64,000 nucleotides of DNA from contig JAOZIH010000005.1 in the NCBI GenBank assembly GCA_026014545.1, positions 1 to 64,000 of the forward strand, read 5' to 3'. Shown one piece after another: positions 20,061-30,205 of the stretch. The stretch's first letter is position 1, and each line of letters begins with the position of its first letter. The notes under the pieces are model-generated. The model was not told where the DNA came from. It worked only from the letters and a program-made list of their open reading frames with translations, and searched no databases. The translations under genes and the position numbers were made by a program. Origin of the DNA: Candidatus Bathyarchaeota archaeon. Its GTDB lineage: Archaea > Thermoproteota > Bathyarchaeia > Bathyarchaeales > Bathycorpusculaceae.

Positions 20061-21422
20061 TTGGCCTTTTTAGAAAGGCGTTTCAAGTTGTCATGTTTGG
20101 ACGAAACAGGCATTTTTGACATGAATAGTGTTATTAAACCATTTGCTGTAAATATTGTAGCGGGCTTGTTTCGTATGGAAATGGACGAAGTGCTCTCCGC
20201 ACTTGAACGCTTTGTGGAAACAAACTCCAATGTTGTTGATGTCCAGTGGGATCGGCGAATGAGCCCAAAATTACTTGTAAACCCCTACTCGGAGGACTAC
20301 GAAGAAAGGAAGACAGCCGCGCATTATTTCTTGCTGGCTGCGTCGATACTTGAGGAGGAAGTTGTTGGCTTCTCTGAAAATGCCAGGCGTCTGCTAGTTT
20401 ATCTTCACGAGAAATTTGGCAACCGCCTCTTTGAAATTCGCAAGCCCCACCTGTTTGAGGAGGAAATCATAAAGTGCGGGTTTTACCATACTCTGGGACC
20501 CTATAGGGAGGTTATTCCTGAAGTTCTGGTTCGCGTCAACAATTTCGTCAAAAGCAAAGCTGAAAGAAACCTTATTGAATACGCCCGAAGCTTCAGCAAG
20601 CCAGCCGAGCTTGTGGAAGATCTAATAGAAAATATTGAAGTACCCAACATGCCGCATAAGGATGAAATGTGGAGTTACCTGCGGTGGATGGTGCGTGGTA
20701 AACCTGACTTAAAACTTTTTGAACACTTTTCACCCGAAGACCTCCGCGTTCCCTTGACTAGGGAAAATGCAGATGTCGCGGCGAGTTTAGGTTTGATAAA
20801 GTCATCGGCACCTTATTTATGGAAAGACAGGAACTTGGCAATGAGGGCTCGCGAGACAATAACGGCTTTTGCTAAGCAGCTTTTTCCAAAGGATCCAGCG
20901 AAAGTTGATTACCCGTTTTTCTTGCTGGGCCGGTGGTTGAGGCAAAAGAGCCTAAATAAGAATACGTTGAAGGAGGCGCTGCAGTTTTTTGATCACATGC
21001 ACGAGGTGACTGGCCAGCCGCATGCTTACTATCATAAAATGAGCCGCTATAAGAGCGGGTGGGAAAAGAAGACAGCAAGCATTCTCTCTAAAATGAAGAT
21101 TCCCTACGGCTACGAGACCATCACTTTCCCGCTTCCTGGCGACACTTACACACCTGACTTCATCCTTGACAAGTCAATTCAGGGCAGACGTATCATTTTG
21201 GAGCCTCATTATGAAATGAGCAGAAAACAAGCGCAGAAGTATGCGTTATTTAAGCGAACTTATGGGCATGAGTTTCTTTTGATTTTGCTGTTAAAAAACG
21301 ACCTCATACCCTATTATCATGAACGAAAAGTGCTTGCAGATGACGTATGCGATGACGTGTGGCCCATCGAATTCGTTGATCTACTTGTTGAGCGGATCAG
21401 AACGGGAACCTACGGCCAATAA
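20061..21422 (+). CDS. Hypothetical protein with possible C-terminal PD-(D/E)XK-like nuclease fold
   Basis: The 453-aa protein has a helical N-terminal two-thirds (residues about 60-300) with an early VNPYSEDYEERKTAAHYFLLA block like those of archaeal HhH-type DNA glycosylase relatives. The C-terminal 120 residues read SGWEKKTASILSKMKIPYGY, then YTPDFIL and RIILEPHYEM. That order (E, PD, E-x-[K/H]) fits a restriction-type nuclease core, although the usual last Lys is His. A role in DNA repair or defence is possible but unproven. The TTG start at 20061 is the first in-frame codon; no strong ribosome binding site is visible. Confidence 0.65.
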   Translation: MAFLERRFKLSCLDETGIFDMNSVIKPFAVNIVAGLFRMEMDEVLSALERFVETNSNVVDVQWDRRMSPKLLVNPYSEDYEERKTAAHYFLLAASILEEEVVGFSENARRLLVYLHEKFGNRLFEIRKPHLFEEEIIKCGFYHTLGPYREVIPEVLVRVNNFVKSKAERNLIEYARSFSKPAELVEDLIENIEVPNMPHKDEMWSYLRWMVRGKPDLKLFEHFSPEDLRVPLTRENADVAASLGLIKSSAPYLWKDRNLAMRARETITAFAKQLFPKDPAKVDYPFFLLGRWLRQKSLNKNTLKEALQFFDHMHEVTGQPHAYYHKMSRYKSGWEKKTASILSKMKIPYGYETITFPLPGDTYTPDFILDKSIQGRRIILEPHYEMSRKQAQKYALFKRTYGHEFLLILLLKNDLIPYYHERKVLADDVCDDVWPIEFVDLLVERIRTGTYGQ

Positions 21423-21701
21423 GAATGACGAATTGCTTATTCTAAATTATGCTATCAAAAGCTGAGCGCTTACGCAAAATTCTACGTTATTACGCAATTT
21501 TTGCTTTCGTCCCTTTATATAGCTGAACCGATGCCGCGGGATAGACCCTCTATAGGTTTCTGCAATGAACCACTAATAGCCGCCAAATATGAAGGCGCTG
21601 CGAAACTATGCTGTTTATGCTGAAGCTTTCAGCAAGTGGTGTGTGGCATAAAAGTTAATAATCGTACCGTTGTTTAGCAATGCTGTTAATGGGTGCGATT
21701 G

Positions 21702-22439
21702 ATGCGAGTTATCGTTCACTGGAGCGGCGGTAAGGACTGTTGTACTGCGCTTCACAAGGTAATTGAGCAGGGGCATGAGGTTACCCATCTTGTAACTTAT
21801 GTTTACATGGAACCCTACGTTTTTCATAGCTTGCGCGTGGCTGAGCTTCAGTCTAAGGCGCTGGGGATTCCGCATCTCAAGGTTAAAGTGGAAGGCAACA
21901 GGTTCAACGCCATCATCGACGCGCTTACGCGCCTGAAGCGGGAGGAAAATATCGAGGGAATCGTAACTGGCGACATTGACAATGTCCACCACAAGCGCAC
22001 GTGGGACTATGCTTGCAAGAAGCTGGGCATGAAACTGCTTATGCCACTGTGGGATAGGCGCTTCTTTTCCATTCTTCCCGGCGACCGGTACCGCAAACGT
22101 GTTTTGGAGATAGAGCTTTCAGTGGGTATGAAGCCAATCATCAGCTGCGTTGACTTGAATTACCTCGGCGCAGAATGGTTTGGTCGCGAGTTTAACAGGA
22201 AATGCGTTGAGGATATGCGGCCACTGGTTGGTCCTTGGCATAAGGGCATCGACGCTACTGGCGAGCCAGGCGAATTTCACACTACGGTGCTGGATGCGCC
22301 GCTTTTTAAGCAGTCAATTGAAATCACCAAATTCTCCAAGAAAAATGAGGAAGTAGACTTCGGAGGCTGGCCAAACCGCGTGGGCAACTTTCTCTATATG
22401 GATGTTGAAGAAGCGGTTCTGAAACCTAAAAAGTCATAA
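21702..22439 (+). CDS. Dph6-like ATP-pyrophosphatase (diphthine-ammonia ligase family), copy 1
   Basis: The PP-loop HWSGGKDCCTALHKV is at the N-terminus. The family's later motif is present in altered form: EGIVTGDIDNVHHKRTWDYACKKLG, and the end motif GEPGEFHTTVLDAPLF, which corresponds to GE(Y/F)ET-VLDAPLF. Dph6 amidates diphthine on elongation factor 2 using ATP and ammonium. A second, more canonical paralogue lies at 59318-59998, so this one may act on a different substrate. ATG at 21702 was chosen over GTG at 21693 because GGGTG lies upstream at a good distance. Confidence 0.8.
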   Translation: MRVIVHWSGGKDCCTALHKVIEQGHEVTHLVTYVYMEPYVFHSLRVAELQSKALGIPHLKVKVEGNRFNAIIDALTRLKREENIEGIVTGDIDNVHHKRTWDYACKKLGMKLLMPLWDRRFFSILPGDRYRKRVLEIELSVGMKPIISCVDLNYLGAEWFGREFNRKCVEDMRPLVGPWHKGIDATGEPGEFHTTVLDAPLFKQSIEITKFSKKNEEVDFGGWPNRVGNFLYMDVEEAVLKPKKS

Positions 22440-22449
22440 AGCTCCACAA

Positions 22450-23631
22450 TCAGCTTATGGTTGCGTTCCAGAAGTAGATTGCTGAATATTTTTCGCGGTA
22501 ATTGAATCTTGGGTCATTGTAGATGATGTCAAGTTTTAGCCCATACTTGTCTAATAGTTTTTTCATGTTTTCTCCTATCGTCGGCGTTTTTTCGTCTTCT
22601 GGCCAGAAGCCCCAGATTCTGTCTTCTATTATGTTTTCTGAGCGGCGTGTGCCCCAGCCGTAATCTTTTGGTAGAACAAGCGCTGCTTCCGCTTTTACTT
22701 GCCCATAGAGTTCTCTGGGGTACGCATGAATGTACTGCCAGAATCGCTTCATTGCAGCGAAGTGCTCTTCCAACAAGATGCCATAAACATTATCTTCTGG
22801 ATACTTAGGGTGGTTGAATACTATGATGTATTTTGCTCCTGAATGGTACGCCATGAGCATCTCACGGTATATTTCCGGGCCGCTTGCCAGATACGGCGCA
22901 TCATAATAGGTCCATGTTATTATTGCGCCCCAATCTTTGCCTTGAACGTTTGCAGCGCCACGACATAGCGCTATCTGCTGTGCCGTATTAGTTTTCCAAC
23001 CTAACTCAACGAATATGGTGTCGTAGCCTGCTAAGTAGTCGAACCAGTAAAGCGCGTAATCCGACGTGAAGAGTGGAATGCTCACGTTTAGGCTTTTCAG
23101 GTTTCGCCAGCTGAGGCTTGCGGGTATGCTTGTTGTGAACTTGTTTGCGGCGTCGCTGTAGTCCGTTGCGTTTGCCATGGCTTCTCGGGCGTATCTGCCT
23201 GTTTGCCACTGGTTCATATCGATTTGGTGTCCTCCTGGCTCATCGTATAAGTAGATACCGAGGAACTTGTCGCCCCACCTGCTTGGTGCGTTTTCAAGCC
23301 ATGCGCGAAGCCACGGAAAACTCGCAAAAGCCACGAAGTCAAAATACACTATAAAGCTCATTCCGGCGTCTGCGGCATAGTCACAGACATCGTTAAGCGC
23401 TGTTTCGTTTATGTTTATGTCCCAAGAGCCCATAATGAAGAGGTTTGTGTAACCCTTTACCCTGTCTATTAGCTGCTTGACTTCGCTCGTTGAGTTGGAG
23501 CCATACATTACTCCGAAAAAGAAATCTCCACAGGAGTCTTCGCTTTTGTTTTGGTTATAAATGTATGCGGTTGGCAACACTGCGGCGAAAAGGATGATTA
23601 TGGTGAGAAAAAGCGGCCATGCTGGCTTCAT
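22450..23631 (-). CDS. Exported glycoside-hydrolase-like TIM-barrel protein
   Basis: A signal segment (residues about 5-25, PLFLTIIILFAAVLPTAYI) leads into a domain with TIM-barrel strand pattern: FLGIYLYDEPGG (about 124-135) with an Asp-Glu pair where retaining glycosidases keep the acid/base, and YIIVFNHPKYPEDN later. The sequence is rich in aromatics, as in sugar-binding clefts. No GH family can be named with confidence. It is likely exported, with no C-terminal anchor, so it may stay attached by the N-terminal helix or be released. It converges with the Dph6-like gene (10 bases between stops). Confidence 0.65.
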   Translation of the reverse strand: MKPAWPLFLTIIILFAAVLPTAYIYNQNKSEDSCGDFFFGVMYGSNSTSEVKQLIDRVKGYTNLFIMGSWDININETALNDVCDYAADAGMSFIVYFDFVAFASFPWLRAWLENAPSRWGDKFLGIYLYDEPGGHQIDMNQWQTGRYAREAMANATDYSDAANKFTTSIPASLSWRNLKSLNVSIPLFTSDYALYWFDYLAGYDTIFVELGWKTNTAQQIALCRGAANVQGKDWGAIITWTYYDAPYLASGPEIYREMLMAYHSGAKYIIVFNHPKYPEDNVYGILLEEHFAAMKRFWQYIHAYPRELYGQVKAEAALVLPKDYGWGTRRSENIIEDRIWGFWPEDEKTPTIGENMKKLLDKYGLKLDIIYNDPRFNYREKYSAIYFWNATIS

Positions 23632-23683
23632 GTATTCTCGTCATTTATCCATGCTGTTGGATGCATAAATAGGTTCTCTAAAC

Positions 23684-24406
23684 CTACCTCGATATGGCTG
23701 CATCGTTTTTCTTTGCTCGCAAGCGTGGAATAAACCCTGGAACCCTGCGCTTGTATTCGAGGAATTGCTCGCCGAACTGCTCTTCCATCTCTTTGTCCTC
23801 CATTTTAGCGAGACGCCAGTACAGCACCACCAGAACAGGCCACAGTGCAAACGTGATTATCGATAGCCACTGAACGTTCAAGCCAAGCGTGATGAGCAGG
23901 AATCCGAGGTACTGTGGGTGGCGCACGTACTTGTAGATGCCTGTTGTCACAAGCGTGCCTTCTTTTCTGGCTTTGTGGATTTGTTTCCAACCGTAGATGA
24001 TTAGGAGTATGCCTATGCCCATGATTATTTTTGATGCGGGAAACACGTAATAATGATGAATATAGTAAAGCGTTTCTTCGCCTAATAAGCCTGCCAAAAG
24101 GAAATCTATCGAGTACACGTTATAGCTGAAAATGCCCGATAGCATGTACATTGTTAGGGGGATTCCGAACATTTCCACGTACAAGGCAACGAGGAAAGCG
24201 ATGTAGACGCTGTTAGGCAAACGTGAAAGCTTCCTTTTAAATGGAAGGAACAGGACGAAGAGGGAGAGGAAAATCACGTTTAAAGCGATTAGGAGCCACT
24301 TGTCTGGTGTACCGAAGCCATAGGCTGTAAAAGTGCCGAAATGCAGTGGAATCGCTATTATCACTGTTATGATAATGAATTGCACGATTTCCTTAAGCTT
24401 CACCAT
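23684..24406 (-). CDS. Isoprenylcysteine carboxyl methyltransferase-like membrane protein
   Basis: Several transmembrane helices precede the ICMT/PEMT-type C-terminal motif: GIYKYVRHPQYLGFLLITLG, then the EEQFGEQFLEYKRRVPGFIPRL tail that binds SAM. Archaeal members are integral membrane methyltransferases of unknown substrate, probably lipid or a small molecule. ATG at 24406 is preferred to the TTG at 24490, since the region between contains TATA-like elements (near 24470 and 24432) and non-conserved residues. The neighbouring gene-free stretch 24491-24696 holds only promoter-like A/T sequence. Confidence 0.8.
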   Translation of the reverse strand: MVKLKEIVQFIIITVIIAIPLHFGTFTAYGFGTPDKWLLIALNVIFLSLFVLFLPFKRKLSRLPNSVYIAFLVALYVEMFGIPLTMYMLSGIFSYNVYSIDFLLAGLLGEETLYYIHHYYVFPASKIIMGIGILLIIYGWKQIHKARKEGTLVTTGIYKYVRHPQYLGFLLITLGLNVQWLSIITFALWPVLVVLYWRLAKMEDKEMEEQFGEQFLEYKRRVPGFIPRLRAKKNDAAISR

Positions 24407-24696
24407 TGTACTTTTACGCTCAGTTTTATGCCTTAAAATAAACTTGCCAACATATTTTTCTGGTTGACTGGATATAAATAAGTTTGCCAATTTGAAAAAA
24501 TGGCCAAGTTTTTGCAGTACGACGCTTTGGCGCCGTTACTGCACGCTGCAATCTATAGCCACTTATATGGGTGCCTTTTTGCGATTTTTTTTAACATTCA
24601 TTTGTTAGGTTCTGAGTATACTCGTTTAAGAGCCGTTGAAATGATGGAATATGAAAATTATTATATCCAAATTCCTTACTAAAAACCGTGAGGAGA

Positions 24697-27126
24697 ATGG
24701 AGAAAAAATCAATTTCTGGAATAATTTTACTGTTACTTTTAGTTAACTTGTTAGCATTCGCGTTTAACACTCAGCTAGCTGAATCTGCTAGTACTGTTAC
24801 TATCGCGGCGGACGGAGCAATAGACCCTCCGACTGTGCCGCTGAGGCGTGATGGGAGCCTCTACGTTTTTACTGATACCATCCGCGCTGAAATCATAGTG
24901 CAAAAGAGCAACATAATACTGGATGGAAACTGCTATGCGCTTCAAGGTTCAGGAAGCGGCCACGGCGTCCGCTTGGACGGCGTAAGCAACGTTACAATCC
25001 GAAACATGAACATTAGTGGCTTCACGTGTGGCATCCACATTGAGGGCGCATCAGGCTGCACTATTTCTGGTGGCTTCATAGCCAATTGCAGTTACGACGG
25101 CATTCACCTTGTCTCTTCATCAAACAATGCTATTGCACGCAACACGTTAGCGAATAACTACCACAGCATCCGCATACATGAATCTTCAGGCAACGCCTTC
25201 TCCGGGAACACGATAACCAGCAGTTACCACGGCATCTTCATGCACAGCTCTTCCAGCAACACAATCTCTGAAAACAACTTGACAAACATTTACCTACGAG
25301 GCATAGAACTCTACAGCGCCTCAGATTCCAACATCATATCAGGAAACGTGCTGTCAAATGTTTTCCGCGGAATCTGGCTCTCAGTCTCCGCAAACAATCT
25401 CATCTCAGGCAACACGATAGAAGAAAATCATTACGAGGGCATCTCGTTCTATGGCTCTTCCAACAACACAATATCGGGCAACACTTTCAGAAACAGCCAT
25501 TACGACGCCATCTCCATCTATGGCTCCTCACAATCCAACAAGATTGTGGAAAACACCATAACAGACAGTTACTACGGCATCCACCTACATGACCATTCAA
25601 AATTCAACATCCTCTCCGAGAACATTATCAGCCGCAGCGACCGAGCCATCCACCTTCACGGCTTCTCAGAACTCAACACAATCTCCGGGAACACTATAAC
25701 CGACAGTTATGACGGCATCTATCTTGACGGCTCCTCAGCGCTTAACACCATTTCCGAGAACACTATAAGCCGCAACAACCGCGGCGTTTACATTGACTGT
25801 TCCTCAAATAACACTGTTTCCGGCAATAAGGTAACTGCTAATCGCGACGGCATCTCCATCTGTGGTAGCGCCAACTTTAATACGCTTTCAGGAAACCTTG
25901 TAAGGAACAACAGCGGTCACGGCATCTACGTTTACCGCGCCGTCTACAACGTTATCTCTGAGAACACTGTAGCCGAAAATTATCACGGCATCTACCTCGC
26001 CGGCTCCGCCAATAACACTGTCTCGGCGAATACTGTGGAAAGAAATGGCTACAGCGGCATCTTCATGGATGACTCCGCCGACTTTAACGTGGTCTCCGGC
26101 AACCGCGTGAAGGGCAACGGCTACGATGGCATCATAGTCTATGATTACTCCAACTTTAACTTTATCTCCGACAACATCGTAGACGGCAACAGCTATGATG
26201 GTATCTTCCTCTACTGCTCCTATAACAACACGATTTCTGAAAACAATATAACAGGCAATTTCCGCGGCATCTTTTTCTGGAACTCATCAGGCAGCGCTAT
26301 ATTCGGCAACGCTATAGCGGACAGCGGCTACGACGGCATGTGCATCCACGGCGCATACAACACCATCTTCAGCAACACAATAGCTGACAGCGGCTACGAT
26401 GGCATCGGCATTCACGGCGCCTTTAACGTCGTCTTCGGAAACACCATAAAAAACAGCGCCTACGACGGCATTCACTTCTACGATTCATTTTACAATAGTG
26501 TCTTCCACAACAACCTAATCAACAACACCCGCCAGATTCGCCTTTCAGACAGCAGCATAACGCTGGATGACGGCTATCCCTCAGGCGGAAACTACTTCAG
26601 CGACTACAGCGGCCTTGACGGCAACGGCGACGGCATCGGCGACACCACGTACATCATTAACGAAAGTGCCCAAGACAATTATCCACTTATGGCGCCCATC
26701 CATATTTTCCCTGTGGACGCATGGAATGGGACTCTGCAGTTCGTTAACGTAGTAAGCAACGCAGAAATCTCAGACTTCAACTTTGAATCTTCGGATGGTG
26801 CACTAGTACGTTTTACTGCCAAAACGCCAGATGACGCGGTTTTCTGCCGAGTCGCAGTTCCTAAAGCCGCCTCAAGCAGCGTCAGCGTTTGGGCGGTCAA
26901 GCTCGACGGTCAAGCTGTTATAGCAAACATTACCGCGACAGATGAGGCAACTTACCTGTACTTCACAATTGAGGCTGGCACGCAGATGATTGAAGTAAAA
27001 GGCGAAGCTGTGAACGAGTTTCCAATGTGGATTCCTCTGGCCTTTGTGTTTATCACAGTAGCTACTGTCTTGACCGTGCTTGCCTATAGATGGCGCCTCG
27101 CTAAATCATCACGACGCTCACACTAA
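24697..27126 (+). CDS. NosD-like right-handed beta-helix surface protein
   Basis: A signal segment (residues about 4-26) is followed by a long run of parallel beta-helix rungs of about 22-24 residues, each with the core N-T-I-x-x-N-x-x-x-G-I-x-L (for example NTITDSYDGIYLDGSS), between residues about 60 and 620. The rungs show the NosD/PbH1 pattern of pectate-lyase-type folds. A calcium-like loop GLDGNGDGIGDT and a beta-sandwich follow. The C-terminus has EFPMW, a hydrophobic helix and a basic tail, like a PEF-type sorting signal. It is likely a surface carbohydrate-binding or carbohydrate-cleaving protein. ATG 24697 is preceded at short distance by GAGGAG; GTG 24688 is an alternative. Confidence 0.88.
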   Translation: MEKKSISGIILLLLLVNLLAFAFNTQLAESASTVTIAADGAIDPPTVPLRRDGSLYVFTDTIRAEIIVQKSNIILDGNCYALQGSGSGHGVRLDGVSNVTIRNMNISGFTCGIHIEGASGCTISGGFIANCSYDGIHLVSSSNNAIARNTLANNYHSIRIHESSGNAFSGNTITSSYHGIFMHSSSSNTISENNLTNIYLRGIELYSASDSNIISGNVLSNVFRGIWLSVSANNLISGNTIEENHYEGISFYGSSNNTISGNTFRNSHYDAISIYGSSQSNKIVENTITDSYYGIHLHDHSKFNILSENIISRSDRAIHLHGFSELNTISGNTITDSYDGIYLDGSSALNTISENTISRNNRGVYIDCSSNNTVSGNKVTANRDGISICGSANFNTLSGNLVRNNSGHGIYVYRAVYNVISENTVAENYHGIYLAGSANNTVSANTVERNGYSGIFMDDSADFNVVSGNRVKGNGYDGIIVYDYSNFNFISDNIVDGNSYDGIFLYCSYNNTISENNITGNFRGIFFWNSSGSAIFGNAIADSGYDGMCIHGAYNTIFSNTIADSGYDGIGIHGAFNVVFGNTIKNSAYDGIHFYDSFYNSVFHNNLINNTRQIRLSDSSITLDDGYPSGGNYFSDYSGLDGNGDGIGDTTYIINESAQDNYPLMAPIHIFPVDAWNGTLQFVNVVSNAEISDFNFESSDGALVRFTAKTPDDAVFCRVAVPKAASSSVSVWAVKLDGQAVIANITATDEATYLYFTIEAGTQMIEVKGEAVNEFPMWIPLAFVFITVATVLTVLAYRWRLAKSSRRSH

Positions 27127-27161
27127 GCATTAACCGTTTTCAGCATGTCTCCTGCTTAGTG

Positions 27162-28556
27162 CTATTTAAAGCCAAGCCGAAACATTACTGCCCTTCGGAA
27201 ATGCGCCAGTATTGTACGTAGTATTGAGAAACTCCAGAATCTTCCCCTGCCAAATATGCTGAAGAAGTATCCAGGCCGCAGATAGAACCGCTGGAAAGCC
27301 AGTTCCCGTAGCTCCCGCAGTTCTTCTCCGGTCATTGTGCCCATCTTGAACACTGGCGTAGCAGTGTCAAACTTGTTGAAGTCGTTTGTCAACAGTAACC
27401 CTTCCTTCACAACTTTCTCGTACAAAGGTGTTCCAGGATAAGGCGTGGCAATGTAGTAGCCGATGTCGTCGGGCTTTAGCCGCTCTATGAAGCGTATGGT
27501 TTCCCAAATTGTTTCCCTGGTTTCTCCAGGAAAGCCCAAGATGACGTTTGCAACCGTCATAAGCCCAACCTCTTTTGCCCATCTAAACGCTTTAATCGTC
27601 TGCGCTGGCGTGATCCCCTTACGCATGGCGTCTAAAACTGGCTGTGAACCAGACTCAACGCCGAGCCATACGGCGAAGCAGCCAGCTTCCTTCATGGTGC
27701 GAAGCAAGTCCTTTGTAACCATGTCCACACGGGTTTCACAATCCCACTTTATCTTCAAGCCTCGTCGCTTTATCTCGCGGCATATCTCCGCTGCTCTCTC
27801 CTGATCTACAGTGAAGGCATCATCATAGAATGTGAATTGATATGCACCAAACTTTCTATGCAAATATTCGATCTCGTCAACCACGTTTTTCGGGCTTCTC
27901 ATGCGATACCGGCGCCCAAACATGCGCACCGCAGTGCAGAAGTCGCACCAGTAAACGCAGCCGCGGCTTGTCACCAGCGGGAATATTACTGTTCCATGTT
28001 TACGCAAGCGCTCAAGCGGCCACAAGTGATGCGCTGGGAAGGGCAAGGCATCTAAATTCTCGATGTATGGCCTGTCCGCGTTCTTCACAATTTTCCCATT
28101 CTTTCTACAAGTGGTTCCAAGGACGTCATAGTAGTCTCTGCCGGCTTCCACTCGCTCCGCAAGCTCCAGCATCGTGTTCTCCCCTTCCTTTCTTACAATA
28201 ACATCCAATTGCGGGCATTCTTGCAGTGCTTCCTTATCCCAGAAGGAAACATGCGAGCCTCCCATGGCCGTTAGGCAGTTCGGGTGAACTTCCTTGGCTA
28301 TCTTGGCTATCTGCAGCCCAGACTTGTACGTAAGCGTAGTCGACGTGATGCCTACGATGTCGGGCTGGCGCTTCGCAATCTCGCTTCTAAATCCTTCATA
28401 AGTTAAGCAGAGCGCTTGGCAGTCAATAACGTCCACTTTATACTGGGCTCTTTCTAAAACAGCAGCCAAATACCCTAGACCCAAGGGAGTAAACGGCGGA
28501 TGCTGATGGGACCCACTCGGGTAGGGCGGGTTCACAAGGGTTACATGTGTCTTCAT
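27162..28556 (-). CDS. B12-binding radical SAM protein (copy A)
   Basis: A cobalamin-binding-like Rossmann domain fills residues about 1-140 (LGYLAAVLERAQYKVDVIDC, then QPDIVGITSTTLTYKSGL). A radical SAM core follows with CVYWCDFC (CxxxCxxC, about 199-206), after TSRG. Further core elements are GVESGSQPVLDAMRKGIT and NVILGFPGETRETIWETI. Such proteins methylate or rearrange unactivated carbons; in archaea relatives modify membrane lipids, but the substrate here is unknown. ATG 28556 has GGGAG upstream. The gene diverges from a close paralogue at 28766. Confidence 0.88.
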   Translation of the reverse strand: MKTHVTLVNPPYPSGSHQHPPFTPLGLGYLAAVLERAQYKVDVIDCQALCLTYEGFRSEIAKRQPDIVGITSTTLTYKSGLQIAKIAKEVHPNCLTAMGGSHVSFWDKEALQECPQLDVIVRKEGENTMLELAERVEAGRDYYDVLGTTCRKNGKIVKNADRPYIENLDALPFPAHHLWPLERLRKHGTVIFPLVTSRGCVYWCDFCTAVRMFGRRYRMRSPKNVVDEIEYLHRKFGAYQFTFYDDAFTVDQERAAEICREIKRRGLKIKWDCETRVDMVTKDLLRTMKEAGCFAVWLGVESGSQPVLDAMRKGITPAQTIKAFRWAKEVGLMTVANVILGFPGETRETIWETIRFIERLKPDDIGYYIATPYPGTPLYEKVVKEGLLLTNDFNKFDTATPVFKMGTMTGEELRELRELAFQRFYLRPGYFFSIFGRGRFWSFSILRTILAHFRRAVMFRLGFK

Positions 28557-28765
28557 TTCTTCTCCCTAAGCACCTGTTCTTGCATATCTACATGAAGGTG
28601 TGTGCTTAATATCTTTTGCATAATCAGAATGTTAAAACGCAAGAGCATGGCTCTGAGATGCACGCTACCGGCTTCCCGTTCAGCAAAAGTATTTAAGCGC
28701 ATTATCATCTTAAAGGTGTAACTCATCAACATGGTAAGCCACAAAATGCAGAGAGAGGAACAGAA

Positions 28766-30130
28766 TTGATTTTTCTCATGACCACGGCTCCACCTGAACA
28801 TTCGCCATGGAGTGTGCCAATGAAGCTTCCGCCGCTGGGCTTATCCTACGTCGCGGCGGCTCTTGAAAAAGCCGGCTTCAAGGTGGAGATGCTCGACAAT
28901 TACTTGCTAAGAAAACCAATAAACGAAGTCAAAGAAATCGTTAAGCATGCCAACCCGGAAATTGTGGGAATGACCTGTAGCTCCGCATCGTACCCGCGAT
29001 GTGTTGAAACCGCCAAAGCCATCAAAGAAGCGCTGCCTTCCTGCAAAATTGTTGTTGGCGGCTGGCACCCATCTTACGTGCCTGAAAGCATGCTCCAGCA
29101 TCCCGAGATAGACTATGTTGTTATGGGCGAAGGTGAACAGGCAATGGTGGAGCTTGCAACATGTCTCACAAAAGGCGACGAAGCGGCTGCCAAGCAAGTT
29201 GCCGGCGTAGCCTACAGACATGGCGGGAAAATAGTGCAGACAGTCCAGAAGTTCATAAAAAATCTGGATGAGCTTCCTTTTCCCGCGCGGCATCTGCTGC
29301 CCATGCACCTATATGAAACAGAAATTCCCTATCTGAAGGCGAAGCCCTTCACCACCATGAACATAGTGCGCGGCTGCCCATTCAACTGCGTATACTGCGA
29401 AACCCGGCGACTGTGGGGACAAACATGCCGCGCCTTCAGCCCACCGCGAGTCATCAACGAAATCAAGCATTTAACAGAGAAATATGGCATAAAGGGCATC
29501 TACTTCGTAGGCGACAACTTCACCATAAACAAAAAGCGAACAATAGACCTTTGTGAACTGATAAAGAAATCCAAATTGGACATCGAATGGGTCTGCGACA
29601 CACGCGCTGACATGATCTCGCGGGAGCTACTCCAGGCCATGAAGGAGGCTGGTTGCCGAACAATCTGGTTCGGGGTAGAGTCGGGTTCACCGCGCATTTT
29701 AGAAAAAATCAACAAGGGCATCACTAAGGAGCAGACAGTTCAAGCGTTTAAGCTATGTAGAGAAGCAGGTATACAAATTGCTTCTTCATTCATAATGGGC
29801 ATTCCTGGCGAAACGTTTGAAGACATAGAGCTGACCTACAAGTTTGCCAAAAAACTTGACCCAGACTGGGCTCAATTCAACATTTACGTTGCAGTGCCAG
29901 GCAGCGGCCTATACGATGAAGTAATGCAGAAGGGCCTCTATGACCGAGTGGAAGGCTTCTTAGCCTACGTTAAGACCGACGAATTCAACTACGAGTCTTT
30001 GCTAGCAATCCAAAAGCGTTACCAAGCCGACATGGACTTGGCGCCAAGAAGGATTTTGCGGAAAATGAGGCGTGAAGGCTTCTGGACCGTTATGAAAAAA
30101 GCCCCACGATACCTTCGTCGTTTCCTTTAA
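28766..30130 (+). CDS. B12-binding radical SAM protein (copy B)
   Basis: It has the same layout as its divergent neighbour: a B12-binding-like domain (LGLSYVAAALEKAGFKVEML, then PEIVGMTCSSASYPRCVE), then RGCPFNCVYCETRRLWG with the CxxxCxxC cluster motif (about residues 203-210), then GVESGSPRILEKINKGIT and SFIMGIPGETFEDIELTY. The two share the same domain order and many motifs but differ at the C-terminus. TTG at 28766 is the start, with GAGGAAC upstream. A SAM methyltransferase gene follows 75 bases after the stop and may form a unit with it. Confidence 0.88.
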   Translation: MIFLMTTAPPEHSPWSVPMKLPPLGLSYVAAALEKAGFKVEMLDNYLLRKPINEVKEIVKHANPEIVGMTCSSASYPRCVETAKAIKEALPSCKIVVGGWHPSYVPESMLQHPEIDYVVMGEGEQAMVELATCLTKGDEAAAKQVAGVAYRHGGKIVQTVQKFIKNLDELPFPARHLLPMHLYETEIPYLKAKPFTTMNIVRGCPFNCVYCETRRLWGQTCRAFSPPRVINEIKHLTEKYGIKGIYFVGDNFTINKKRTIDLCELIKKSKLDIEWVCDTRADMISRELLQAMKEAGCRTIWFGVESGSPRILEKINKGITKEQTVQAFKLCREAGIQIASSFIMGIPGETFEDIELTYKFAKKLDPDWAQFNIYVAVPGSGLYDEVMQKGLYDRVEGFLAYVKTDEFNYESLLAIQKRYQADMDLAPRRILRKMRREGFWTVMKKAPRYLRRFL

Positions 30131-30205
30131 TTCTCTCTCAGTTTTGTTCACGCTTAAATTACTGTGGCTTGTTAGAAATCACTTAACAATGAAAGTGGTC
30201 TAGCA

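Noticed and set aside
24500-24682. A 60-codon frame before the beta-helix gene
   Set aside because: It has no ribosome binding site and no coding bias, and it covers the probable promoter region.
24697-26700. Repeated DNA within the beta-helix gene that might look like a CRISPR or tandem repeat array
   Set aside because: The period is set by 22-24-codon protein rungs and the copies differ; it encodes one continuous protein.
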